This document shows positions 51,936-61,103 of a stretch of DNA of 64,000 nucleotides, in pieces (within the stretch, counting starts at the first letter, position 1; each line of letters begins with the position of its first letter). The DNA is from Microvirga makkahensis (GTDB lineage Bacteria; Pseudomonadota; Alphaproteobacteria; Rhizobiales; Beijerinckiaceae): NCBI RefSeq assembly GCF_009830105.1, contig NZ_WURB01000005.1, positions 289,688-353,687 of the forward strand, written 5' to 3'. Under the pieces are notes generated by a model. That model was not told where the DNA came from, searched no databases, and saw only the letters and a list, made by a program, of their open reading frames with translations. A program made the translations under genes and the position numbers.

Positions 51936-52700
51936 ATGAAGGTCGATCTGAACAGCGATATGGGCGAAAGTTTCGGGGCTTGGTCGATGGGCGACGACGA
52001 GGCGATGTTGGACATCGTCTCCTCGGCGAATATCGCGTGCGGCTTTCATGCGGGCGATCCGTCCACCATGTTCCGCACGGCGGAGATAGCCAAGCGCAAA
52101 GGCGTGGCGATCGGCGCGCATCCTGGTTTCAACGATCTGCACGGCTTCGGCAGGCGCATGATCCGCGGCGATTCTCCTGCCGAGATCGAGCGCATGATCG
52201 CCTACCAGATCGGTGCGATGCAGGCCGTTGCCGCGCTGGCCGGGCACAAGGTCACTTATGTGAAGGTCCACGGCGCGCTCAACAACATGGCGAACGAGGA
52301 TGAGAGTCTGGCGCTTGCCATCGCCCGCGCCGTCAAGGGGGTCGATGCAAGCCTCATCAACGTGTGCATTCCGGGACTTCTGATGGAGAAGGCATCGGAA
52401 GCCGTCGGTATTCCGGTAGTGCGGGAGTTTTTCGCCGATCGCACCTATGAGGACGATGGCTCTCTGACCAGCCGCAAGAAGCCCGGCTCCGTTCTGCACG
52501 ATGCGGACGCAGCGGCAGAGCGCGTGCTGCGCACGTTGCAGGAAGGGACTGTCGTCTCGACATCGGGAAAACGCATCCCCATCGAGATCGATACGATCTG
52601 CGTGCACGGTGACGAGCCGAGCGCCGTCGCCATGGCGCGCACCGTCAGGGCAAAGCTCGAAGCCAACGGCATCGCCATCGCTCCGTTCTCCGGGGCGTAG
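51936..52700 (+). CDS. pxpA: 5-oxoprolinase subunit A (LamB/YcsF family)
   Basis: 254 residues. [20 protein letters not shown] and [13 protein letters not shown] are family signatures; [12 protein letters not shown] and [11 protein letters not shown] follow. In most bacteria PxpA acts with PxpB and PxpC to hydrolyse 5-oxoproline; those partners are not seen here. GAGGAC lies before the ATG. It is probably translated in the same transcript as pncB and the methyltransferase. Confidence 0.92.
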   Translation: MKVDLNSDMGESFGAWSMGDDEAMLDIVSSANIACGFHAGDPSTMFRTAEIAKRKGVAIGAHPGFNDLHGFGRRMIRGDSPAEIERMIAYQIGAMQAVAALAGHKVTYVKVHGALNNMANEDESLALAIARAVKGVDASLINVCIPGLLMEKASEAVGIPVVREFFADRTYEDDGSLTSRKKPGSVLHDADAAAERVLRTLQEGTVVSTSGKRIPIEIDTICVHGDEPSAVAMARTVRAKLEANGIAIAPFSGA

Positions 52701-52702
52701 AC

Positions 52703-53446
52703 ATGACGTTCAAGGATCACTTCTCGGCGAAGTCGAGCGACTACGCGACTTATCGCCCGACATATCCCCGTGCGCTCGTCGATTATCTCGCCGGGCTTTG
52801 CGGGCATGCGGACTTGGCGCTCGATGTCGGCTGCGGAACGGGGCAGCTCTCGGTGCTGCTGGCTGAGCGCTTCGGCCGGGTGATCGCCACCGATGCGAGT
52901 GCGGAGCAGATCGGAAAGGCCCAAGCCCATGAGCACGTGGAATACCGTGTTGCGCCAGCTGAGCAGAGCGGCCTTGCCGCGGGTTCGGTCGATCTGATCA
53001 CGGCGGCGCAGGCGGCGCATTGGTTCGATCTGGATGCGTTCTATGAGGAGGCGCGTCGGGTCGGAAAACCGGGCGCGGTGCTGTCGCTCATTACCTACGG
53101 CGTGATCCAGGCCGATCCTGAGATCAACCCGGTCATTCAGCACTTTTACAAGAATATCGTCGGCGCTTATTGGCCTCCGGAACGCCGCCACGTGGAGGAG
53201 GGTTATCGCTCCTTCGCTTTTCCGTTCGAGGAATGGGATGCGCCGCCGCTGGCCATCGAGGTGCAATGGCAGGCCACCGATCTCATGGGCTATGTCGATA
53301 CGTGGTCGGCCGTTCGCGGGCTTGAGAAGGCGCAGGGACGTGAGCCTCTCGGGCAGTTCCGGCGCGAATTGCTGGCGCAGTGGGGGGAGCCGCAGCGCCG
53401 GCGTGTGATCCGTTTTCCCTTATCGTTGCGTGTCGGACGCATGTGA
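52703..53446 (+). CDS. SAM-dependent class I methyltransferase
   Basis: 247 residues. Motif I is LALDVGCGTGQLSVLLAERF and motif II VIATDASAEQIGKA; SVDLITAAQAAHWFDLDAFY is motif IV-like and typical of the Methyltransf_11 group. Target unknown. It starts 2 bases after pxpA and its 3' end overlaps the convergent hydrolase gene by 27 bases. Confidence 0.86.
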   Translation: MTFKDHFSAKSSDYATYRPTYPRALVDYLAGLCGHADLALDVGCGTGQLSVLLAERFGRVIATDASAEQIGKAQAHEHVEYRVAPAEQSGLAAGSVDLITAAQAAHWFDLDAFYEEARRVGKPGAVLSLITYGVIQADPEINPVIQHFYKNIVGAYWPPERRHVEEGYRSFAFPFEEWDAPPLAIEVQWQATDLMGYVDTWSAVRGLEKAQGREPLGQFRRELLAQWGEPQRRRVIRFPLSLRVGRM

Positions 53447-54322
53447 TCGATCCGCGTCGAACGCTTTCACGAGGAAAGGCTGGAGAGCGGAGAGCGTCTC
53501 CTCCGGCGCCTCTTCGGCGATATAGTGACCGCAATCGATCCCTTGGCCCTCGACGTGATCCGCCCAGTCGCGCCAAACGGCCGGAACATCGTACCAGCGT
53601 TCGAGGCCGTTCCGCAGCCCCCAGAGCGCCAGGACGGGGCAGGTGATGCGCCGTCCGGCCTTCAGGTCGGCTTCGTCGAGGCGCATGTCGATGGTCGCAC
53701 CCGCACGGTAATCCTCGCACATGGCGTTGATCGTGCGCGGATCGGAGTAGCAGCGCCGGTATTCTGAAAGCGCTTCTGCGTCGAACAGATCGCGCCCGCG
53801 CCGCAGGTAGAACGTGTCGGGATCCGCCGAGATCAGGGTTTCGGGAATGGGGTGCGGCTGCGCGAGGAAGAACCAGTGCCAGTAGCCCATGGCGAATGCC
53901 ATGTCGGTGCGCCGGAAGTGCTCGTAGGTCGGCAGGATGTCGAGAACGGACAGGGCCATGATCCGCGTCGGGTGATCGAGCGCCATCCGATAGGCGCACC
54001 GCCCGCCGCGGTCGTGACCGACCACGGCAAAACGCTCGAAACCGAGGGATCGCATAACCTCGACCATGTCCCGCGCCATGGCGCGTTTCGAATAGGGTTC
54101 GTGATCCGACGTCGTCGGCGGCTTGGAGCTGTCGCCATAGCCGCGCAGATCCGCGCAGACCACCGTGTAATCCTCTGCGAGGCGGGGAGCGACGCGGTGC
54201 CACATGGCATGTGTTTGCGGGTGCCCGTGCAACAGCAGAACGGGTGGGCCATTGCCTGCATGGCGGAGATTGATGACGGCCTCGGAGGTTTCGATCCGGC
54301 GATGCGTGAAGTTCTCGAGCAT
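53420..54322 (-). CDS. Alpha/beta hydrolase, probable fluoroacetate dehalogenase
   Basis: 300 residues. All residues that define FAcD enzymes are present when aligned to Rhodopseudomonas RPA1163: nucleophile Asp104 and Arg105/Arg108 (VGHDRGGRCAYR), acid Asp128, His149/Trp150 (YWHW), Tyr205 (CEDYRAGATID) and base His266. The DLRGYGDSSKPP block is also typical. Such enzymes cleave the C-F bond of fluoroacetate to give glycolate; other haloacids are possible. Cytosolic, no signal. It lies convergent with the methyltransferase. Confidence 0.85.
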   Translation of the reverse strand: MLENFTHRRIETSEAVINLRHAGNGPPVLLLHGHPQTHAMWHRVAPRLAEDYTVVCADLRGYGDSSKPPTTSDHEPYSKRAMARDMVEVMRSLGFERFAVVGHDRGGRCAYRMALDHPTRIMALSVLDILPTYEHFRRTDMAFAMGYWHWFFLAQPHPIPETLISADPDTFYLRRGRDLFDAEALSEYRRCYSDPRTINAMCEDYRAGATIDMRLDEADLKAGRRITCPVLALWGLRNGLERWYDVPAVWRDWADHVEGQGIDCGHYIAEEAPEETLSALQPFLVKAFDADRSHASDTQR

Positions 54323-54427
54323 GAGCCCAATGTCCTACATTCGCGCCGGAGCCTCCAGCCCTACCAAAGCAGACGAGAGTGGGTGCAACCCATGAGATGC
54401 CCCTCTCGCCTGCTTTGGAGCCTGCGC

Positions 54428-55087
54428 TCACCAGGAGCGGCGCTCGCCGTTGTCGATATGGATGATCCCATTGCGATATCTCTTGAGCCCGCCGACCTCC
54501 GGTCGCGCGCTCAGGTAAGCCATGATGCCACGGGTGCGCCCTTTCACCCTGAAATCGATGGCGCGGCATGACAGGTGGAGAGAGCGGCGTGCGCCGCCCG
54601 CCCGCCGGTTTCGGTTCTTGCCCCGGTGGGTGGATTCGATGCTGACGGGGCCGAATTTGACGGCGAGATCGGCAAGCACGGCCAGAAGGTTGCCCGGCAG
54701 GCACCGGGTGGGGGCGGTGGCGCGCAGCTTGATCGTGCCCCGCGAGACCAAAGAGGCAAAGCCAGGGGGAGCGTGCTTTCCGAGCGTGCCGGCCTCCGGC
54801 AAGCTGCCGGTACTCGCTGGATCGCTGTTCCGGTCATGCGACGGCAGGCTCGCATACTCGACCTTGGGAACGGCCTTGGAACGAGCTTTCGACCTGGGAG
54901 GCGCTTTGGATCGCCGGACGCCCGCGGATGCGGCGGGGGCATTCGAGAGAGGGAGTGGAATGACGATTCCGCTGGGCTCCGGATGGAGGTTTTGTGCATC
55001 TGCCGGATGCGGCAGAAAGGCTGCTAGGCAAGCGCCGGTCACGAAGACGAGCCAAGGTGCGCGACGAGTTTTCACTTCGGTGCTCAT
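54428..55087 (-). CDS. Secreted M15A/YcbK-type peptidase-like protein
   Basis: 219 residues. A signal peptide (LVFVTGACLAAFLPHPADA) is followed by a Pro/Ala/Lys-rich linker and the catalytic domain. SLHLSCRAIDFRVKG and IIHIDNG supply the His, Asp and His zinc ligands of the M15_3/YcbK family, which cut or bind peptidoglycan peptides. GIMAYLSARPEVGGLKRY is typical. GGGGAG lies five bases before the ATG. Likely periplasmic cell-wall enzyme; substrate not known. Confidence 0.82.
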   Translation of the reverse strand: MSTEVKTRRAPWLVFVTGACLAAFLPHPADAQNLHPEPSGIVIPLPLSNAPAASAGVRRSKAPPRSKARSKAVPKVEYASLPSHDRNSDPASTGSLPEAGTLGKHAPPGFASLVSRGTIKLRATAPTRCLPGNLLAVLADLAVKFGPVSIESTHRGKNRNRRAGGARRSLHLSCRAIDFRVKGRTRGIMAYLSARPEVGGLKRYRNGIIHIDNGERRSW

Positions 55088-55421
55088 CGGGTTCTCCCCG
55101 TTCTGAGCCCCCACTTCAGGGAACGCCGATGGATGGTCCTCCCAACGGCAGTCATCGTTATTGGCCAGTATACTGGCGGGTGCGGCGGCCGCTTGAGGGA
55201 AGGTACCTATGCAGCAGCTTGGGAGAGGCAAGGGCAAGCAGGGGAATTTAGTCTGCCCAAAAGGATTATTGGCTGATGAAACGCTTATTTTGAAAGACTT
55301 TTAGCCTCGATAAAATTTTGCGCACCAATGTTGCGTATTGCATTTCTGGGGGGTCTTGCAGGGCCGATTTGCGATACTCATATCATGTTGCGAGCCGTAA
55401 CATCGGCAATCGGAGACTGGA
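55088..55421. promoter_or_regulatory. Divergent AT-rich intergenic region
   Basis: 334 bases between the minus-strand peptidase and the DUF4112 gene. The part 55240-55390 is AT-richer and should hold promoters. No gene-like frame with a ribosome site is seen. TCGGAGACTGG precedes the DUF4112 ATG. Confidence 0.4.
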
Positions 55422-55856
55422 ATGCCTGCTGTCCGTAGCGACATTTTCGAAGCCATCAAAGCTGCCGGCCCGAGCCGGGAGGATTCCCTCGCGCGCATCG
55501 CATTGCTGGCAAAGCTGATGGACAGCGCCGTCGTCATTCCCGGTCTGAACCGCCGGATCGGCCTTGATGCCGTTCTGGGCCTCGTGCCGGGCGTGGGCGA
55601 CGCCATCTCGGCCGCCTTGGCGAGCTATATCATCTGGGAGGCGCGCCAGCTCGGCCTCCCGCGCTGGAAGATCGCCCGCATGATCGGCAATGTAGCGGTG
55701 GACACGGCGATCGGCTCCATCCCCTTAGCCGGCGACGTCTTCGACGTGTTCTTCAAGGCCAACGAGCGCAACCTGCGGATCATCCACGACCACCTCGGCA
55801 CTCCCAAGCGGGGGCCCCAGGTGATCGACGCCACGGCAGTGCGGATCGACCGATAA
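55422..55856 (+). CDS. DUF4112 membrane-associated protein
   Basis: 144 residues. RRIGLDAVLGLVPGVGDAIS, ASYIIWEARQLGLPRWKIAR, MIGNVAVDTAIGSIPLAGDV and FDVFFKANERNLRII together match DUF4112. It has two Gly-rich helices that may lie in or on the membrane. Function is unknown. Strong terminator follows. Confidence 0.87.
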   Translation: MPAVRSDIFEAIKAAGPSREDSLARIALLAKLMDSAVVIPGLNRRIGLDAVLGLVPGVGDAISAALASYIIWEARQLGLPRWKIARMIGNVAVDTAIGSIPLAGDVFDVFFKANERNLRIIHDHLGTPKRGPQVIDATAVRIDR

Positions 55857-55871
55857 CCGTTCCATCGAAAG

Positions 55872-55898
55872 AGCGCGGCCTCGAAGCCGCGCTTTTTT
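55872..55898. terminator. Rho-independent terminator
   Basis: AGCGCGGC/GCCGCGCT 8-bp stem with a 6-base loop and a T-run ending at 55898. It serves the DUF4112 gene and may work for the convergent ABC operon ending at 55902. Confidence 0.85.
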
Positions 55899-55901
55899 GT
55901 T

Positions 55902-56696
55902 TTACCGATGGCTCGAGATGAACTGCTGGAAGCGTTCCGATTTCGGTGCGGCGAAAACTTCGGCGGGAGGCCCTTCCTCTTCCACGATCCCCTTGTGAAG
56001 GAACACCACCCGATTGGACACGTCGCGGGCAAAGCCCATTTCGTGGGTCACGACGAGCATGGTGCGGCCTTCCTCCGCGAGCGAGCGCATCACGCGCAGC
56101 ACCTCGCCGACGAGTTCCGGGTCGAGCGCCGAGGTCGGCTCGTCGAAGAGCATCACCTTGGGATGCATGGCAAGCGCGCGGGCGATGGCCGCGCGCTGCT
56201 GCTGGCCGCCGGACAGGTGCGAGGGATACTGGTTGCGCTTGTCGGCGATGCCGACCTTCGCGAGCAGTTCCTCGGCTTCCGCGACGCACTCCGCCTTCGG
56301 GCGCTTCTGCACATGGACCGGCGCCTCGATGACGTTCTCCAGGATCGTCATGTGAGACCAGAGGTTGAAGCTCTGGAACACCATGGCGACGCGCGAGCGG
56401 ATACGGTCTACCTGGCGCTGGTCCGCGGGTAGCATGCCCTTGCGCCCGTGCTTCAGCTTGATCGTCTCCCCATTGATGGTGACGTCGCCGCTGTCGGGCA
56501 CTTCCAGCATGTTGATGCAGCGAAGCATCGTCGATTTGCCCGAACCCGACGCGCCGAGGATCGAAATCACGTCACCCTCGTGGGCCTTGAGGGAGATGCC
56601 TTTGAGAACTTCGAGCGCGCCGAAGCTCTTGCGCAGATTGCTGATCGAGACGGCGGGAGCGGGCTGGGACGACAAGGATGCAACTCCGTTAGACAT
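55902..56696 (-). CDS. hisP: Polar amino-acid ABC importer ATPase (HisP/GlnQ type)
   Basis: 264 residues. Walker A is [18 protein letters not shown], the Q-loop [18 protein letters not shown], the signature [19 protein letters not shown], Walker [15 protein letters not shown], and the switch [11 protein letters not shown]. Histidine, lysine/arginine and octopine systems have this pattern. Its start overlaps the hisM-like gene by eight bases; that gene lies upstream in the transcript. The binding proteins are at 58268 and 59330. Confidence 0.92.
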   Translation of the reverse strand: MSNGVASLSSQPAPAVSISNLRKSFGALEVLKGISLKAHEGDVISILGASGSGKSTMLRCINMLEVPDSGDVTINGETIKLKHGRKGMLPADQRQVDRIRSRVAMVFQSFNLWSHMTILENVIEAPVHVQKRPKAECVAEAEELLAKVGIADKRNQYPSHLSGGQQQRAAIARALAMHPKVMLFDEPTSALDPELVGEVLRVMRSLAEEGRTMLVVTHEMGFARDVSNRVVFLHKGIVEEEGPPAEVFAAPKSERFQQFISSHR

Positions 56697-57414
56697 GCGC
56701 GGCCTCCAGGCGCGGCTCCACTGCCGGGGGGCGGCGCAGATGCGGCGACAGCCACCACTCGATGGCCATGATGATGCGGGTGATGGCGAAATTCAGCACG
56801 AGGTAGATCAGCCCCGCCACGACGAACACCTCCACGGCGCGGAAGGTCTGTGAAATCATCTTGGCCGCAAGGCCCGTGACTTCCATCATGGTGATGACGG
56901 AGGCAAGCGACGTGGCCTTCACCATCAGGATGATCTCGCTGCCATAGGCCGGCAGGGCCTGCCGGACGGCGATCGGGAAGATGATGCGGCGGAAGAGGAG
57001 GAAGCCCGACATGCCGCAGGCGCGCGCGGCTTCCACCTGATTGTAGGGAACGGATTGCAGGCCGCCGCGAATGATCTCGCTGCCATAGGCTGCCGTGTTC
57101 AGGGTCAGCGCCAGGACCGCGCACCAATAGGGCTCACGGAAGAAACCCCAGAGGCCCAGTTCCTGCAGGGCGGGACGGAACTGCCCGAGACCGTAATAGA
57201 TCAGGAAGATCTGCACGAGCAGCGGCGTGCCGCGGAAAACGAACACATAGGCCCGAGCCGGCCAGTCGAAAGCCTTGATGTTCGACATGCGCATGAGCGC
57301 GAGCAGCATGGCGAGCACGGCGCCGAAGGCAATCGACGTGAAGGCGAGGTTGAGCGTGAGCGGAACGCCGGCGATCAGGCGCAGGAACGCTTCCTGCATG
57401 AAGGCGAAGTCCAT
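56689..57414 (-). CDS. hisM: Polar amino-acid ABC importer permease (HisM type)
   Basis: 241 residues with about five helices. [20 protein letters not shown] and [19 protein letters not shown] are the PAAT permease start. The coupling loop is [20 protein letters not shown]. The ATG at 57414 shares one base with the stop region of the preceding permease gene. It forms the channel with the HisQ-type partner. Confidence 0.91.
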   Translation of the reverse strand: MDFAFMQEAFLRLIAGVPLTLNLAFTSIAFGAVLAMLLALMRMSNIKAFDWPARAYVFVFRGTPLLVQIFLIYYGLGQFRPALQELGLWGFFREPYWCAVLALTLNTAAYGSEIIRGGLQSVPYNQVEAARACGMSGFLLFRRIIFPIAVRQALPAYGSEIILMVKATSLASVITMMEVTGLAAKMISQTFRAVEVFVVAGLIYLVLNFAITRIIMAIEWWLSPHLRRPPAVEPRLEAAHV

Positions 57415-58136
57415 CAGGAGGCCCTCCGCATGCCGCGCATCGAATGGGTCTCGGCACGCTGGAAAAGATAGGTCGAGACCCAGGTAATCAGGAGATAGAG
57501 GATCGCCGCCGTGATGTAGAAATCGAACGGACGGCGTGTCGAGCCCGCGGCGACCTGAGATTGGCGCAGAAGCTCCACGAGCCCGGTGACCGAGATCAGC
57601 GCGGATTCCTTGAGCACCAGCTGCCACGTGTTGCCGAGACCCGGAATTGCATAGCGCAGGACCTGCGGCGCGATGATACGCCGGAACATGAGCCAGCGGT
57701 GCATCCCGACCGCGCGCGCGGCTTCCAGTTCGCCGCGACTGACGACCTGATAGGCGCCACGGAAGACCTCGGCCTGATAGGCGCCGGAGACGATGCCGAT
57801 CGCCAGGGCGCCGGTGACGAAGGCGGGCACGCCGATGAAACCCTCAGCCCCGAACAGGCTGCCGATGGCCCCGAGCGCCGCGCTGCCGCCGAAATAGAAG
57901 AGATAGATCACAAGCAGGTCCGGGATGCCCCGCAGCACGGTGGTATATCCATCCGCCAGCCACCGGACCGGCGCATGGCCGCCGATCTTGCCCCAGGCCA
58001 CGAAGGTTCCCACCACGGAGCCCGCGAGGAAACCGCAGGTGGCGACCGCAATCGTCATGCCCGTCGCCATCAGAAGAGCCCATCCCCATCCGTTGGGGCC
58101 GAACCCGACGAGTTCGAAATAGCTCAGTTGTTGCAC
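57414..58136 (-). CDS. hisQ: Polar amino-acid ABC importer permease (HisQ type)
   Basis: 240 residues. MTIAVATCGFLAGSVVGTFV, TVLRGIPDLLVIYLFYFGG and the coupling loop LEAARAVGMHRWLMFRRII match the HisQ/OccQ group. Its gap to the upstream binding-protein gene holds a hairpin. Together with the hisM and hisP genes it makes a complete importer. Confidence 0.91.
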   Translation of the reverse strand: MQQLSYFELVGFGPNGWGWALLMATGMTIAVATCGFLAGSVVGTFVAWGKIGGHAPVRWLADGYTTVLRGIPDLLVIYLFYFGGSAALGAIGSLFGAEGFIGVPAFVTGALAIGIVSGAYQAEVFRGAYQVVSRGELEAARAVGMHRWLMFRRIIAPQVLRYAIPGLGNTWQLVLKESALISVTGLVELLRQSQVAAGSTRRPFDFYITAAILYLLITWVSTYLFQRAETHSMRGMRRAS

Positions 58137-58218
58137 GCTTCAACTTTCTGACTGGGCCCATCCTCCAAGGCGGAAGAGGGGCCGTTATCCTCTCATGCCC
58201 GGCTTGAGCCGGTAAGGA

Positions 58219-58246
58219 CCTCCCAGGTCTTGACGGAACTGGGAGG
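58219..58246. terminator. Hairpin between binding-protein and permease genes
   Basis: CCTCCCA/TGGGAGG 7-bp stem around a 14-base loop, lying on the minus-strand transcript between the first binding-protein gene and hisQ. Probably partial termination or RNA stabilisation. Confidence 0.45.
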
Positions 58247-58267
58247 CCGTGTTTGGCCGCTCTCTTG

Positions 58268-59113
58268 TCAGGTTTGCGGCGTCATGTCGATCTTGAACCA
58301 CTTCTGCGTCAGATTCTGAATGGTCCCATCGTCGATGGCCGATTGAATGGCTTTGTCGAACATGGTCTTGAGCTCCGCGTCGTCCTTGCGCAGGCCCACG
58401 GCCACACCGCGCCCGAGCACGTCCCCGCTCACGGCGCCGCCCGCGATCTCCATGTCCTTGAATTCCGGCTTCTCGGTCGAGGCCTTCAGGGAGGAGTGAG
58501 CGGCGAAGATGGCGTCGATGCGCCCGGCCGCCAGATCGAGATCGTGCTGCTCCGTGGTCTTGTACTCGCGGATCGCGATCGTGTCCTTCAGATACTTCTC
58601 GAGGAACTGGCCGTTGACGGTGGAACTCTGCGTGCCCACGGTCTTGCCCTTCAGGAGCGGCTTCCACTCCTCGATCATCTTCTTGGCGGCCTCCGGATCC
58701 TTGTCGAGGCTCAGGCGCTGGCCCGAGCCCGCGAGCTTTTCGAGCGGCGAGCCTTTCAATACGCCCCAGCCATGGGGGCCGGATGCGTAGGGACGTGAGA
58801 AGTTGATGGTCTCCAGGCGCTTTTCCGTAATGTTCATGCCGGCCATGATGGCGTCGTACTTCTTGGCCTGGAGCGCCGGGATGATGCCGTCCCAGTCCTG
58901 GGCCACGATCTCGCACTTCACCTTCATGCGGGCGCACAGGTCGTTGGCGAGGTCGATCTCGAAGCCTTCCAGCTTGCCGCCCGCGCCCGTGAAGTTCCAC
59001 GGAGCGTAGGCGCCCTCCGTCGCGATCTTGACGGTCTTCTCCTGGGCCGGTGCCCCGCCGATCGCAAGGGCAGTACCCAGCAGGGCGAGGCCCAGTGCCT
59101 TGAAAACTCTCAT
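58268..59113 (-). CDS. Polar amino-acid-binding protein, copy 1
   Basis: 281 residues. The signal peptide [20 protein letters not shown] is followed by the SBP_bac_3 fold: [40 protein letters not shown] and [19 protein letters not shown]. Basic amino acids or opines are the usual ligands. Starting at MRVF (59113), with a GGGGAAGAAG run upstream. Its first 260 or so bases of coding are identical to copy 2, while the rest has diverged, including [12 protein letters not shown] ligand-domain regions. Confidence 0.91.
   Translation of the reverse strand: MRVFKALGLALLGTALAIGGAPAQEKTVKIATEGAYAPWNFTGAGGKLEGFEIDLANDLCARMKVKCEIVAQDWDGIIPALQAKKYDAIMAGMNITEKRLETINFSRPYASGPHGWGVLKGSPLEKLAGSGQRLSLDKDPEAAKKMIEEWKPLLKGKTVGTQSSTVNGQFLEKYLKDTIAIREYKTTEQHDLDLAAGRIDAIFAAHSSLKASTEKPEFKDMEIAGGAVSGDVLGRGVAVGLRKDDAELKTMFDKAIQSAIDDGTIQNLTQKWFKIDMTPQT
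58835..59092. repeat. 258-bp perfect direct repeat, copy 1
   Basis: Identical base for base to 59897-60154, offset 1062. It encodes the end of the signal peptide and the first ligand domain of the binding protein. Sharp divergence starts on both sides. Confidence 0.95.
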
Positions 59114-59284
59114 TCTTCTTCCCCTGGTCAGGTTCGACTGATCCCTTGGCCCGATCAACGGTCTCGGTCCGCCGTTCGGACCTCAAAGGTAACAGCCAAA
59201 AGCCAAGCCGGCGCAAGATCTAATCATGTCAGATCAACCGGTTAGGCTGGCGTTTTCGGTCGCAGTCGATCCTTCATATACGAA

Positions 59285-59308
59285 AAGGCGCAGCCGAAGC
59301 CGCGCCTT
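59285..59308 (-). terminator. Terminator after second binding-protein gene
   Basis: AAGGCGC/GCGCCTT 7-bp stem; on the minus strand the stem runs into TTTTCG. It lies 22 bases past the stop of the gene at 59330, suggesting that gene can be transcribed alone. Confidence 0.75.
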
Positions 59309-59329
59309 GCAAGGATAAGAGGTTCGATC

Positions 59330-60190
<861 letters not shown>

Positions 60191-60273
60191 TTATGGCTCC
60201 GGTACACTTCGTGGAGCTTGTCTTGCTCGCGGCCTTCCGGCCGCGCCGTGATGCAGTAACGGTCAATCTCCGA

Positions 60274-60302
60274 AAAAAGGCAAGGGGCCGTCGCAGGCCC
60301 TT
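60274..60302 (-). terminator. Terminator of FAH-family hydrolase gene
   Basis: On the minus strand a GC-rich stem (AAGGGCC paired with GGCCCCTT, one bulge) is followed by a GCC and six T residues. It overlaps the stop codon of the gene ending at 60301. Confidence 0.75.
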
Positions 60303-60999
60303 ACACAACCCGCAAGTGGATCTCGCCGAGGCCCTCGATGGCCGCGGCCATCACCTGTCCCTGCGTCACGGCCCCCACGCCGTCCGGCGTTCCGGAAAAG
60401 ATCACGTCGCCGGGCGCGATCTCGAAATAGGAGGAGAGATAGGCGATCTGCTCGGCCACGGACCAGATCATGTCCGAAAGATCGCTCTTCTGCTTCACGG
60501 TGCCGTCGACGGACAACGAGATGGCGCCCTTGGCCGGATGGCCGAGCGTCGCGGCCGCATGGATCGGGCCGACCGGGCCGGACAGATCCGCAGCCTTGCC
60601 GAGTTCCCAGGGGCGGCGCAACTGCTTGGCCTCGTCCTGAAGATCGCGGCGGGTCATATCGAGGCCGACGGCATAGCCGAACACATGGTCGAGAGCCTCG
60701 GCGACGGGAATGTCCCGGCCGCCCTTGGCGATGGCGACCACGAGTTCCACCTCGAAATGGTAGTTCTGCGTCTTGGGCGGATAGGGGTGGTCGACCGTCC
60801 GGCCTTCCGGCACGGCCTGGAGGGCATCGGCCGGTTTCATGAAGAAGAACGGCGGTTCGCGGGTCGGGTCGCCGCCCATTTCCCGGGCATGGGCTGCATA
60901 GTTGCGGCCGACGCAATAGACGCGCCGTACGGGGAACAGGTCGCCGGAGCCTGCAACCGGGAGGGCCGTGACCGGCGGGGTGGGGATGACATAAGCCAT
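60301..60999 (-). CDS. Fumarylacetoacetate hydrolase-family enzyme
   Basis: 232 residues. RRVYCVGRNYAAHAREMGGD, the metal-ligand block YHFEVELVVAI, FGYAVGLDMTRRDLQ and GDVIFSGTPDGVGAV are FAH-fold signatures (E-x-E...D metal site). The family hydrolyses or decarboxylates C-C bonds of acylpyruvates such as maleylpyruvate or fumarylpyruvate. Substrate unknown here. It is divergent from the FAD oxidase gene. Confidence 0.88.
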   Translation of the reverse strand: MAYVIPTPPVTALPVAGSGDLFPVRRVYCVGRNYAAHAREMGGDPTREPPFFFMKPADALQAVPEGRTVDHPYPPKTQNYHFEVELVVAIAKGGRDIPVAEALDHVFGYAVGLDMTRRDLQDEAKQLRRPWELGKAADLSGPVGPIHAAATLGHPAKGAISLSVDGTVKQKSDLSDMIWSVAEQIAYLSSYFEIAPGDVIFSGTPDGVGAVTQGQVMAAAIEGLGEIHLRVV

Positions 61000-61103
61000 G
61001 ATGTTCGCAAGAGCCTTCTGATGAACGGGCTGGATCGTGTTTCTCCTTCCTACACCTTGCGGTTCTCACGACAAGACGTCATGAACGGGGCTCCACACGA
61101 GGT

